A DNA stretch of 64,000 nucleotides from a bacterium (GTDB lineage: Bacteria > Patescibacteriota > Microgenomatia > UBA1406 > GWC2-37-13): assembly GCA_021789995.1 (NCBI GenBank), contig JAJYIQ010000001.1:434001-498000 (forward strand), written 5' to 3'. The position numbers and the translations under genes were made by a program. The notes beneath the pieces are model-generated. The model was given only the letters and a program-made list of their open reading frames with translations, did no database searches and was not told the origin of the DNA. Positions 8,937 through 17,597 of this stretch are shown here, piece after piece; the stretch's first letter is position 1, and every line of letters begins with the position of its first letter.

Positions 8937-10709
8937 CTATAACGTAATCATGGTTTTTTCCACTTGTTTTAGTTGATTGCTTAAGGTCGAAAGAAGACCG
9001 GCTTTATTGGCCGGAATTTCGCCTTCGCTGGATAATAATTCTTTAATTTGTCTTTTCAAGGCATAAATTTTTATTTCATACGCCAATTTATCGATTTTTT
9101 CCTTATTCAGATTATGATCCATGCTGGCAAAAAGATATAATTCATCAAATACCGGACGCAACGGCTGAGACAAAGACGAAGTAAACTGATCAAGGTTAAA
9201 TTTTCCCTCATTTCTATAAAGTTCCATAAATAAAACGCATATTTTTTGGTAAGAAATGATGGAAAAATCTCCGGGGCTGATGACTAAAAAGAGTTTTTCG
9301 GCCATGGCCATCGGATCCTCACTCTGGAAAATCACGCTTAAAATATATTTTTGGATTAAGAGTTCACGTTCAAACGGCACGGCTTTTTGTTTGGCCAAAT
9401 AAACCGGCGCCGTCTGTTTTTTCTGCCGTTTCAGCCGGAAAAGAAGATTGGTGATGCTTGATTCATCTACTTCAAGCAGATTGGCTAACTTTTTGACGTA
9501 ATGAGACTGGACAATCGGATTTTGGATGCGTCCGATGAAAGGCGCCACTTCATCACCGACTTTTTTTTTGCTAAAAGGGTCATCGGCAGCGTATTTCTTT
9601 TGGGCCTTGGATATCAGGAAGTCGTAAATCGGTTGGGGGCTTTTGATCGCCTGGGTGAATTTGACCGGATCGGTCCGGACGGCTTCGTCGGGGTCCTTAG
9701 CAAAATCAAAACTGACGACTTCCAGTTCAAAATCCAGTCTTTCCGCTTCGGTAATACCCCGACGCATCGCCTCCTCGCCGGCGGCGTCGGTATCCAGCGC
9801 CAAGACCAGACGATTAGTATAGCGCTTTAGGATTGTCAGCTGTTCAAACGTCAGTGCCGACCCTTTGATGGCGACAAAATTTCCGAAACCGGCCTGATAA
9901 GGAGTAATCATATCAAACTCCCCTTCAACAATGACGACATTTTTTTCTTTTTTGATCGCCTCGCGGGCGACATCCAGGCCGTAAAGCGTTTCCCGCTTAT
10001 GGTAAAGCGGCGTTTCCGGCGTATTTATATATTTGGCTGACTTGTCCTGCTCGTCCAATGCCCGGCCGGAAAAACCAATCACCTGGCCACGGCTGTCTTT
10101 AAGCGGAAATACCAGGCGGCCCCGGAAACGGTCGTAGTTGCTGCCTTTTGCGCTGCTGACAAGCAATCCGTTTTCCAGCATTTCCGCTTCGGTATAGTTT
10201 TTGTTTTTCAAAAAATGCCGCAGGGAATCCCAGGAGTTTGGCGCATAACCCAGCTGGAATTTTTTGGCCGTCGCCGGCTTTATCGCCCGTTTTTCCAGGT
10301 ATTCCTGGCCTTTTTTGCCGAATTTGGTTTTATGAAGTATATACTCGAAAAAGTCGGTAGCCAGAAAATTCATTGTCAGATAGCGCTCCTTCTTTTTCCA
10401 AGTCCGGTCTTCGGCTCCCAGACCGTTGGCTAATTTGACGCCCGCTTTTTCCGCCAGCTCTTTTAGCGCTTCATAAAAGGTGATGTTTTCCCATTTCATC
10501 AAAAAACGGATAATGTCACCGCCTTCACCGCAGGCACCGAAACAATGCCAGATCTGCCGTTCGGGAGAAATGACGAATGACGGCGTTTTCTCCTGGTGAA
10601 ACGGACAACAGGCTTTGAAATTACGGCCGGCTTTTTTGAGAGTAACAAAATTGCCGATATAGTCAACAATATCAATCTTTTTCTTAATCTCATCCACAGG
10701 ATTTTCCAT
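8937..10709 (-). CDS. dnaG: DNA primase
   Basis: About 590 residues from ATG 10709. An in-frame upstream start at 10742 is rejected because it lies within the likely promoter (TTGCAA, 16 nt, TATAGA). The N-terminal CHC2 zinc-binding motif CPFHQEKTPSF is followed by HCFGAC, giving CxxxC where most primases have CxxC. The catalytic core has the FKGRLVFPLKD-like segment and a Toprim domain with VIVEGEFDM and LALDTDAAG. A C-terminal helicase-binding region completes it. It makes RNA primers for the replisome and is transcribed with rpoD. Confidence 0.96.
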   Translation of the reverse strand: MENPVDEIKKKIDIVDYIGNFVTLKKAGRNFKACCPFHQEKTPSFVISPERQIWHCFGACGEGGDIIRFLMKWENITFYEALKELAEKAGVKLANGLGAEDRTWKKKERYLTMNFLATDFFEYILHKTKFGKKGQEYLEKRAIKPATAKKFQLGYAPNSWDSLRHFLKNKNYTEAEMLENGLLVSSAKGSNYDRFRGRLVFPLKDSRGQVIGFSGRALDEQDKSAKYINTPETPLYHKRETLYGLDVAREAIKKEKNVVIVEGEFDMITPYQAGFGNFVAIKGSALTFEQLTILKRYTNRLVLALDTDAAGEEAMRRGITEAERLDFELEVVSFDFAKDPDEAVRTDPVKFTQAIKSPQPIYDFLISKAQKKYAADDPFSKKKVGDEVAPFIGRIQNPIVQSHYVKKLANLLEVDESSITNLLFRLKRQKKQTAPVYLAKQKAVPFERELLIQKYILSVIFQSEDPMAMAEKLFLVISPGDFSIISYQKICVLFMELYRNEGKFNLDQFTSSLSQPLRPVFDELYLFASMDHNLNKEKIDKLAYEIKIYALKRQIKELLSSEGEIPANKAGLLSTLSNQLKQVEKTMITL

Positions 10710-10747
10710 GCCACCATATTCTATACCACCCTGCTTAAACATTGCAA
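10710..10747 (-). promoter_or_regulatory. Probable dnaG-rpoD promoter
   Basis: On the minus strand there is TTGCAA (10747-10742), a 16-nt spacer and TATAGA (10725-10720), with the ATG 10 nt further on. It decides against the longer dnaG start. Confidence 0.45.
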
Positions 10748-10768
10748 TCGCAACACTTTTTATTCCAC

Positions 10769-10805
10769 TTGCCTTTTGTGAATATTTTTAGCTATAATAA
10801 ATTTG
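10769..10805 (+). promoter_or_regulatory. Promoter, leaderless type
   Basis: TTGCCT (10769-10774), 18-nt spacer, TATAAT (10793-10798), with the ATG 7 nt downstream, so the transcript should begin at or next to the start codon. Confidence 0.6.
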
Positions 10806-12254
10806 ATGATTTACCTCTATATTGACGAACATAATATCAGGCTGCTTAACCTAAAAAAAACCATGCTTGGGCAGCAGGAAACTTTCTTTTTTGCCAAAAA
10901 ACACGAAGCGAAACTTTTGGACGGCGGCCGGCCGGCCAATATCGACTTATTGGCATCGGCAATCAAAGAAGCACTTAACATGGCCTCTACCCAGCCGGTC
11001 AACGATAAAGACGTCACCCTGATATTACCGCAAAATGCTTTTTCTTTTTTGCGGACCGAAGTCCCGGCCGATATCGCTCCGACAGCCATGAACTCATTTA
11101 TCCGCGACAAAGTCCGCTCTTCCCTGGCAGCCGATGTAGACGAAACGGCTAATGATTGCTTTATCGTCGAATCAGACAAACAAAAGATTTTGACATTTTA
11201 TGCCATCCGCCGGGAGATATTGGTCGAATATCAACAGGCGTTTAATTTGATTGATTTAAAAATTCGTTCGCTTCTGCCCGATACCCTCGCCTACTTCAAA
11301 TTATTCGACAAAACCCTGCGTAGCGAAAAAAAAGAAACAATCCTTTACGTTAATTACGAAAAAAACCAGGTTGACGGCTATCTATATGATTCGTTGGGAC
11401 TTTTGAGTGATAAAAAATGGAGTCATCATATTGGCGCCGACGAAAAAATCGAAAGATTGCTTAAAGACAACGCGACCGAGTTGGAAGAGAAAAAAAATAA
11501 ACTGAACCGGATAATCCTTTCTGGTCCGGAATCGGAGACCGTCCGTCAGGATACTTTTACCAAATCGGTCGGCGTCTGGACCAACCCCCTCAAGCGGATT
11601 ATTCCCAATTTCTATCAGGAATATTTAAAAATGCTTGTCGTACCGGCCCAAAAACAATTTCCTATCCTGGAATATGACGCTTGTTTCGGGGCATTTATTT
11701 TCAGCCAGGAAGATAAGAATTTTTCTTTGCTGAAAAAAGGTGTTAAAATCGCCAAAGCAGCCAATCCGATCAGCCTGCCGTCAATCTCCCTGCCGAAACG
11801 GGAACTTCTGATTTTTGCCGCCTCATTTATCCTGTCTTTTATTTTCTTTGTCCTGCTTACCAATTACAAACTGCCAACCAATTTATCATCACTGGTCAAA
11901 AAACCGGTACCGACAGCGACACCAACAGTAGTTCCATTGCCGACTGTTACCCCGACGCCGGCTTTCACTAAAGCCGATCTAAAAATAAAAGTATTAAATG
12001 GTTCCGGTGTCGTTGGTAAAGCCGGCGATGTCCGCGACATTCTAAAAAGTAAAGGGTATACCGATGTGCTGACCGGCAACGCCGACAATTACGATTATAC
12101 CCAGAGCGAGTTGCAGGTTAAGGACAATAAACAACAGGCAACAGCCATGATTGAGCAGGACCTGAAAGCTTATGAAAGCAGCTTTAAAGTCACAACTCTC
12201 TCGGCAACGAACTCCGCCGACGTCGTCCTCATTGTCGGCAGTGAATTCAAGTAA
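10806..12254 (+). CDS. Membrane protein: PilM-like domain plus LytR C-terminal domain
   Basis: Starts at ATG 10806, just after an ideal -10 box. Residues 1 to about 330 look like the actin-like fold of PilM/competence proteins: a short N-terminal YLYIDEHNIRLL strand pair, a VTLILPQNAFSFLRTEVP segment and later ILYVNYEKNQV. One transmembrane helix follows (about 338-358), then a Thr/Pro-rich linker. The C-terminal domain (about 392-482; KIKVLNGSGVVGKAGDVRDIL) matches the LytR_C family and would lie outside the membrane. A cytoplasmic actin-like part joined to an external domain suggests a role in assembling a surface or envelope structure. The exact role is unknown. Confidence 0.75.
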   Translation: MIYLYIDEHNIRLLNLKKTMLGQQETFFFAKKHEAKLLDGGRPANIDLLASAIKEALNMASTQPVNDKDVTLILPQNAFSFLRTEVPADIAPTAMNSFIRDKVRSSLAADVDETANDCFIVESDKQKILTFYAIRREILVEYQQAFNLIDLKIRSLLPDTLAYFKLFDKTLRSEKKETILYVNYEKNQVDGYLYDSLGLLSDKKWSHHIGADEKIERLLKDNATELEEKKNKLNRIILSGPESETVRQDTFTKSVGVWTNPLKRIIPNFYQEYLKMLVVPAQKQFPILEYDACFGAFIFSQEDKNFSLLKKGVKIAKAANPISLPSISLPKRELLIFAASFILSFIFFVLLTNYKLPTNLSSLVKKPVPTATPTVVPLPTVTPTPAFTKADLKIKVLNGSGVVGKAGDVRDILKSKGYTDVLTGNADNYDYTQSELQVKDNKQQATAMIEQDLKAYESSFKVTTLSATNSADVVLIVGSEFK

Positions 12255-12283
12255 AGCGCTTTTTTCTTTATCATTCTGCCTGA

Positions 12284-12298
12284 TATAATATCACTACC
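12284..12298 (+). promoter_or_regulatory. -10 box of prfB
   Basis: TATAAT at 12284-12289, 9 nt before the prfB ATG. No good -35 is seen. Confidence 0.45.
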
Positions 12299-13312
12299 AT
12301 GGACGATAAAAAAAATGAGTTAAAGAAAAAACTTGACAGTATCCTCACCCGCGCCAACTTACCAGCCAAAAAAGAGGAAGTGGCCGCTTTAGAAAAACAA
12401 ACCTATGACAGCGCCTTCTGGCAGGACAACAAGAAGGCGACCGAGGTAATGAAAAAAATCACGGAAATGAAAAAGGAAATCGACGATCTGGAAATGATGC
12501 AACTTCTTCTGGAAGAAGGTAGCATTAACGAAGCGGAAAAAATGATCAACCGTTACGAAATCCTCCTTTTCCTCTCCGGCCCCTATGATAAAGGCGACGC
12601 CATTTTCGCCATCCATGCCGGCCAGGGCGGCACTGAAGCAATGGACTGGTCGGAAATGCTTTTCCGGATGTATACCCGTTATTTCGAAAGAAAAGCCTGG
12701 TCTTTTGAAGAAATCGATCGTGTGCCCGGCGATGAAGCCGGCATCAAAAGCTCTATTTTAAACGTCAAAGGCCAGTTTGCCTACGGCTACCTGAAAGCGG
12801 AAGCCGGCGTCCACCGGCTAGTACGGCAATCCCCTTTTAATGCCGATAAATTAAGACAAACTTCTTTTGCTTTAGTGGAAGTGCTGCCGGTCATTGAAAA
12901 CAAGGAAATTGATATCAAAGAAGAAGAGCTAGACTGGCAGTTTTACCGCAGCGGCGGTCATGGCGGACAAAATGTCAATAAAGTGGCGACTGCTGTCCGC
13001 CTGATCCACAAACCAACCGGTATCATCGTCCAGTGTCAGACCGAGCGTTACCAGCTGCAAAACCGGGAAAACGCCCTGAAAATATTGCGGGCGAAACTAT
13101 GGCAAATCGAGCAGGAAAAGGCGGAAAAAACACTTCGATCTTTTAAAAAAGATAAAATCGCTTCCTGGGGCCGGCAGATCCGTTCTTATGTCTTGCATCC
13201 ATATAAATTAGTTAAGGATTTGCGAACTGACCATGAAGAATCGAATGTTGACCGCGTCCTCGACGGGGAAATAGATAACTTTATTGAAGCCTACCTCAAA
13301 CAAAATAAGTAA
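12299..13312 (+). CDS. prfB: Peptide chain release factor 2
   Basis: 337 residues. The anticodon-like SPF tripeptide (178-180) marks it as RF2, reading UGA and UAA, and GGQ (222-224) is the catalytic loop that triggers peptidyl-tRNA hydrolysis. The N-terminal coiled-coil domain and C-terminal KDLRTDHEESNVDRVLDG segment are normal. The frame is continuous from ATG 12299. The in-frame UGA frameshift site used for autoregulation in many bacteria is absent. An active RF2 argues that UGA is a stop codon in this organism. Confidence 0.97.
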   Translation: MDDKKNELKKKLDSILTRANLPAKKEEVAALEKQTYDSAFWQDNKKATEVMKKITEMKKEIDDLEMMQLLLEEGSINEAEKMINRYEILLFLSGPYDKGDAIFAIHAGQGGTEAMDWSEMLFRMYTRYFERKAWSFEEIDRVPGDEAGIKSSILNVKGQFAYGYLKAEAGVHRLVRQSPFNADKLRQTSFALVEVLPVIENKEIDIKEEELDWQFYRSGGHGGQNVNKVATAVRLIHKPTGIIVQCQTERYQLQNRENALKILRAKLWQIEQEKAEKTLRSFKKDKIASWGRQIRSYVLHPYKLVKDLRTDHEESNVDRVLDGEIDNFIEAYLKQNK

Positions 13313-13354
13313 TTTATTGAGTATTGTATTTTTCTTTTTTTCTTGCTATGCTAA

Positions 13355-13813
13355 ATGGATATGGAAATTACTAAAAATCCTTCTGCAATTCATAATCTTG
13401 ACAATAATGCAAATGACGACGGCGCTTCATACAAAACATTTTTTGCCTTTATCGGCAGCGCCATTATCCTTGGCGTTTTAGCCGGTTTTATCATTGCCTT
13501 TTTCCAAAAAGGCACAAAAAACAACAATTCCTCGAATAGCAGCAATACCGTAACCGCCGCTAAAACCGCCGGCATTGCCGACAAAAAAACGTTTAAAGAC
13601 AGCGCCGAAGGCATATTGCGCGAAGGCGGCATCGACGGCGAAGGCACTTATCACCTCGAGCGTCCCGGCGGCGAATCGCAAAACGTCTACCTGACATCGA
13701 CGACGGTTGATTTGTCACCGTATGTCGGTAAAAAAGTCAAAGTCTGGGGCCAGACTTATGCCGGTGACAAAGCCGGCTGGCTGATGGACGTAGGATGGGT
13801 GGAGATGCAATAA
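13355..13813 (+). CDS. Single-pass membrane protein with small extracytoplasmic domain
   Basis: 152 residues, not assigned to a named family. About 28 cytoplasmic residues are followed by one transmembrane helix (IILGVLAGFIIAFF), a Ser/Asn-rich linker and a soluble domain. The end of that domain (VDLSPYVGKKVKVWGQTYAGDKAGWLMDVGWVEM) looks like a small beta-barrel. Such proteins are common in CPR genomes. It lies between prfB and ftsE. The 116-nt gap to ftsE is filled entirely by a palindromic repeat. A second in-frame ATG at 13361 is possible. Confidence 0.7.
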   Translation: MDMEITKNPSAIHNLDNNANDDGASYKTFFAFIGSAIILGVLAGFIIAFFQKGTKNNNSSNSSNTVTAAKTAGIADKKTFKDSAEGILREGGIDGEGTYHLERPGGESQNVYLTSTTVDLSPYVGKKVKVWGQTYAGDKAGWLMDVGWVEMQ

Positions 13814-13928
13814 GACCAATGTCTAAATCAGACAAATAAGCAAATAAATGTTTTAATGCATTAAAACATTAAAATCATTTAATCATTTATTTGTCTGATT
13901 TGTTTATTTGTTTATTTGGACATTAGTC
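13814..13928. repeat. Long palindromic element filling the gap before ftsE
   Basis: Outer ends GACCAATGTC and GACATTAGTC are inverted copies (9 of 10). An inner 15-bp arm AAATCAGACAAATAA pairs with TTATTTGTCTGATTT, and the centre contains the perfect 16-bp palindrome TTTTAATGCATTAAAA. It starts right after the TAA of the upstream gene and ends 1 nt before the ftsE ATG. Confidence 0.7.
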
Positions 13929-13929
13929 T

Positions 13930-14586
13930 ATGATTATCTTCAACAACGTCACAAAACGCTTCCCACTGGGCAACACCGCTCTTAATGAAGTTTCCTTCGA
14001 GATCGCTGATAACGACTTTGTCTTTCTCGTCGGCCCTTCCGGTGCCGGCAAAACGACGATTCTGAAATTGATCATGCGTGAATATACGCCCACTGCCGGT
14101 AAGGTAACGGTCAACGATCTTAAGGATTTGGTTGCTCTCCGCCGCTCAATTGGCGTCGTTTTTCAGGACTTCAAAATCCTGCCTGATAAAAATGTTTTTG
14201 AAAATATCGCCTTAAGCCTGAAAGTCATCGGCATGCGGCCGGCGGAAATTAAAACCAAAGTCCGGGAAGCGCTGGAAATGGTCAATCTTTCCCATAAGGA
14301 AAAGGTCTTTCCACTACAACTCTCCGCCGGTGAACTACAGCGGGTGGCGATCGCCCGGGCGATCGTCGGTGACCGGCAAATACTTTTGGCCGATGAACCG
14401 ACCGGCAATCTCGATCCGAAAACTTCCTGGAGCATTATCAAAATTTTTCGGAAGCTTGAAGGAAAAAGGACAATCATTATCGCGACCCATAATACCGATA
14501 TCGTCAACAGCATGCAAAAACGGGTTTTTGTCATGAAGGACGGCAAATTAACCAAAGATATCAAAAAAGGAGGATATGAACTATGA
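13930..14586 (+). CDS. ftsE: Cell division ATP-binding protein FtsE
   Basis: 218 residues, an ABC ATPase: Walker A GPSGAGKT (35-42), Q-loop FQDFKIL, signature LSAGELQRVAIARA (about 132-145), Walker B ILLADEPTGNLDP and a switch histidine in IATHN. With FtsX it forms a membrane complex that controls peptidoglycan hydrolases at the division site. Its stop overlaps the ftsX start (ATGA), and AAGGAGG just before it provides a strong Shine-Dalgarno site for ftsX. Confidence 0.96.
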   Translation: MIIFNNVTKRFPLGNTALNEVSFEIADNDFVFLVGPSGAGKTTILKLIMREYTPTAGKVTVNDLKDLVALRRSIGVVFQDFKILPDKNVFENIALSLKVIGMRPAEIKTKVREALEMVNLSHKEKVFPLQLSAGELQRVAIARAIVGDRQILLADEPTGNLDPKTSWSIIKIFRKLEGKRTIIIATHNTDIVNSMQKRVFVMKDGKLTKDIKKGGYEL

Positions 14587-15479
14587 ATGAATTGCTGACC
14601 TCTATCCGCCGGACGCCTTACCAGTCTTTCACGGCTTTTTTGGTATTATTTTTCACTCTATTTTTATCGCTGGCGCTTTTTACTTCCTTGAGTTTTCTTT
14701 ACGGAATACTGGGTTATGTCGAAACCCGGCCGCAAGTCACCGTTTATTTCCAAACGAAGACACCGGAATCGGAAATTTTCCGCACCCGCGACCAGCTTGT
14801 CGCCTCAGGCAAAATACTTTCCATAAAATATATTTCCCAGGCTGACGCTTTCAACATTTATAAAAACCTTAACAAGGACAATCCACTCCTTTTGGAAATG
14901 GTGTCGGCCGATATCCTGCCGCCGTCACTGGAAATTTACGCCAAAAAACCAATCTATTTGCCGGAAATTGCCGAATTTCTAAAAAAACAACCGGCAGTGG
15001 ACGAAGTTCAGTTCCAGAAGGATATTTTCGACCGGCTGATTACTTTGACGTCTATCCTGCGGAAAGTAACCATCGTCTTTTTTGCCTATCTGATTACCAT
15101 GTCGATCATCGTTTTGACGACCACCACTCTTTTCAAAATCGCCCTCAAAAAAGAGGAGATCGAGCTGTTGCGGCTATTGGGCGCGACCAATTTCTATATC
15201 CGTAAACCGTTTTTGCTCGAGGGGCTTTTCATGGGTTTTACCGCCTCCGTCGTTTCCTTTTTAATACTGGCCGGGATTCTTTTCTACCTGTCGCCGTTTC
15301 TTGGCGCCTATCTGCGGGGCACACCGCCGCTTATTCTCGATCTGAACTGGACCCAGTTGACCGTCTGGCCGATCAATCCCACTTTTCTCGCCATCACTTT
15401 CGGCCTTTCTTCCCTTTTCGGCATGGGCATTGCCGCCGCCGCCAGCTTTCTGGCAACAAACAAGTATCTCAAGGTATAA
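14583..15479 (+). CDS. ftsX: Cell division membrane protein FtsX
   Basis: 298 residues with four transmembrane helices: one at about 18-40, then a large extracytoplasmic loop (about 45-165), followed by three helices in a C-terminal FtsX permease domain. It includes the LRLLGATNFYIRKPFLLEG segment that couples to the ATPase. The loop normally binds a wall-hydrolase regulator such as EnvC or PcsB. Here the next gene, 9 nt downstream, encodes a coiled-coil protein that fits that role. Confidence 0.95.
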   Translation: MNELLTSIRRTPYQSFTAFLVLFFTLFLSLALFTSLSFLYGILGYVETRPQVTVYFQTKTPESEIFRTRDQLVASGKILSIKYISQADAFNIYKNLNKDNPLLLEMVSADILPPSLEIYAKKPIYLPEIAEFLKKQPAVDEVQFQKDIFDRLITLTSILRKVTIVFFAYLITMSIIVLTTTTLFKIALKKEEIELLRLLGATNFYIRKPFLLEGLFMGFTASVVSFLILAGILFYLSPFLGAYLRGTPPLILDLNWTQLTVWPINPTFLAITFGLSSLFGMGIAAAASFLATNKYLKV

Positions 15480-15488
15480 AATAATTTT

Positions 15489-16706
15489 ATGAGGTTCAAA
15501 AAAATTCTAATTATTTTTATTCTCCTTCTGTCGGTATCCGCCTTTGCCTTTGCCCGGCCAATAATGTCTATCGACTGCGATCCGAATATGTCCGTTTCCG
15601 GCCTGTCCCAAAACGACCTAAATACTTTAGTCGGTTTATGTTCCCAAAAAGTCAATGACCTGCGCAACCAAGCGAACACTCTGTCATCACAAATCCAATA
15701 TATGGATACGCAGATTTACCTGACCGGCTTGCAAATTGAAGATACCAAGCAAAAAATCATCACCACGCAAAAGGAAATTGATACGCTGGGTACCCGAATT
15801 GAGGGCTTGAATACTTCATTGGATTATCTTTCTAATTTATTGATTGACAAAATCGTCGAAAGTTATAAACAACGATCAGTTTCCCTTATTACTATTCTTC
15901 TTGACAGTATCGACGCCAACGATTTAATCAGCCAAGTCAAATACCTAAAAACCACCCGCCAAAATAATCAAAATCTATTACTGCAGGTGCAAGAAACGAA
16001 AACTAATTTTGAAGAACAAAAAAATTTACGGGAAGAAAAAACTGTTGAGCTGAATAATTTGCAAACAACCTTAAACCAACAACAAACAAATTTAAGCAGC
16101 CAGAAAGCAGCCAAACAACAGCTGTTGGCTGCTACACAAAACGACGAAACAATTTACGAAAATCTATTGAACAAAGCGCGCCAGGAATTGGCCGGTTTCT
16201 CGGCTTTTACCCAGTCGGCCGGCGGTGGCTTGACGACATTCGGTAACGGCAGCAACGGCTGGTATTACACTCAAAGGGATCCCCAATGGGGAAATATGAT
16301 TCTGCCCGGCTCGTCAACCAATGTGATGACAGCCGGCTGTGCCGTAACTTCCGTCGCCATGGTCTGCAAAAGCTATGGGCAAAACATTACTCCGGCCACC
16401 ATTGTCAGTGACCCCAGCAAGTTTATCGGTGGCGACTTATGGAACTGGGCGTTTAGCTGCAGCGGCAAATCGACCGATTGGCTCGGCTCAAACGAAGATC
16501 AGGTCAAATCGTATGTCAAAAACAATACGCCGGTCATATTGCGTTTGTCTGTACCAAGCGTTTCCGGCTTGCATTTTGTGGTTGCTTATAAATGGGATGA
16601 CGGCAAAAATGATTTTATTATCCATGATCCCTATTACGGCCCGGATAAGAATTTTTCTGACCGGTATAATTGGTCGCAAGTGACGACGGCAATTGCAATT
16701 CATTAA
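15489..16706 (+). CDS. Secreted coiled-coil protein with C39-type cysteine peptidase domain (FtsX partner)
   Basis: 405 residues. A signal peptide (about 1-22) precedes a long coiled coil (about 45-235, rich in Gln, Asn, Leu and Lys) laid out as in EnvC/PcsB, the FtsX-activated wall-hydrolase regulators. After a Gly-rich linker comes a Peptidase_C39_2-like domain (from about 257). It has the catalytic Cys in AGCAVTSVAM, a His in HFVVAYKW and an Asp in HDPYYG. Position and architecture suggest that FtsEX drives this protein. PcsB has a CHAP domain and EnvC a degenerate LytM domain, so a C39-like domain is unusual. Confidence 0.8.
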   Translation: MRFKKILIIFILLLSVSAFAFARPIMSIDCDPNMSVSGLSQNDLNTLVGLCSQKVNDLRNQANTLSSQIQYMDTQIYLTGLQIEDTKQKIITTQKEIDTLGTRIEGLNTSLDYLSNLLIDKIVESYKQRSVSLITILLDSIDANDLISQVKYLKTTRQNNQNLLLQVQETKTNFEEQKNLREEKTVELNNLQTTLNQQQTNLSSQKAAKQQLLAATQNDETIYENLLNKARQELAGFSAFTQSAGGGLTTFGNGSNGWYYTQRDPQWGNMILPGSSTNVMTAGCAVTSVAMVCKSYGQNITPATIVSDPSKFIGGDLWNWAFSCSGKSTDWLGSNEDQVKSYVKNNTPVILRLSVPSVSGLHFVVAYKWDDGKNDFIIHDPYYGPDKNFSDRYNWSQVTTAIAIH

Positions 16707-16787
16707 GGCCAATGAGACGCTTCGTTTTTAGCCAATTGTGGATTATAATCCATTGACACCCGGTCTAAGAAATGCTTTCATTGTTTC

Positions 16788-17597
16788 ATGACTGTTTTTC
16801 TTTATTCTTTAACAGTTATATATATAATATGTATATTATTAACGACGGATGTGTCGGCGGCTCTGAAAATCAACGAAATCTATCCGGCGCCGGAATCGGG
16901 CGAATACGAATGGGTAGAAGTATATAATGACGAAAATAAAACGATTGATATCACCGGCGATTATATTACCGATGATACCAGTATCAGCTCTCATAAATTG
17001 AAATTTGATGTCAATGAAATCCCGGCGCTCGGTTTTTTAATCGCTACAACCTCCGGCTCGGTACTGAACAATAACGATGGTGATTCGGCGATTTTAAGAA
17101 ACGCTAGCGGCGACGTCATTGAAAGCATTGCTTACTCCGGCAGTTTTAATTCGGAAAAAAGTTATTTCCGCTGCGGTGACGGTTGGTTTATCTCCACCGT
17201 CATCACCAAAAATGCCGCTAATGACAGCGCCTGTCTGGCGCTGACACCCACTCCCACATCGACTCCCACACCGACAATTACCCCCACTTCTCAGCCGACT
17301 GCTACACCAAAGCCGACAGCAACACCGACTGTGACCGCCAAAGCTTTAGCGACGGCGGTCCCAACCAAAAAACCAACGCCAACCGCCAAACCCACCCTTT
17401 CAACCGTCGCTACTCCCTCCGCCACAGTTAAACACTTAAATGCAACAACCACACCGGCTGTCCTGGGAACAAAAACCGAAAAAACCAACCCGCTGTCTTT
17501 AAGTAAAATCTTCGCCGCCATCGCCTTCACTTTTTCCCTTTTGACAATCGCCGCCGTCTTCCTTAAAATGAAGGTGAGACATGAAAAGAGTAACTAA
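16788..17597 (+). CDS. Surface protein with lamin-tail domain
   Basis: 269 residues. A hydrophobic N-terminal helix serves as signal peptide. A lamin-tail (LTD) domain follows at about 25-140 (KINEIYPAPESGEYEWVEVYN, then GDSAILRNASGDVIES). Next comes a Thr/Pro/Ala stalk (about 145-225) and a C-terminal membrane helix (about 238-258) with a basic tail. The layout suggests an outward-facing domain on a flexible stalk. LTD domains are beta-sandwiches used in binding. The stop overlaps the CAP gene by 17 nt. Confidence 0.8.
   Translation: MTVFLYSLTVIYIICILLTTDVSAALKINEIYPAPESGEYEWVEVYNDENKTIDITGDYITDDTSISSHKLKFDVNEIPALGFLIATTSGSVLNNNDGDSAILRNASGDVIESIAYSGSFNSEKSYFRCGDGWFISTVITKNAANDSACLALTPTPTSTPTPTITPTSQPTATPKPTATPTVTAKALATAVPTKKPTPTAKPTLSTVATPSATVKHLNATTTPAVLGTKTEKTNPLSLSKIFAAIAFTFSLLTIAAVFLKMKVRHEKSN

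Noticed and set aside
12299-12400. RF2 programmed frameshift
   Set aside because: The frame is uninterrupted from the ATG to the end and no in-frame UGA with a Shine-Dalgarno-like stimulator is seen.
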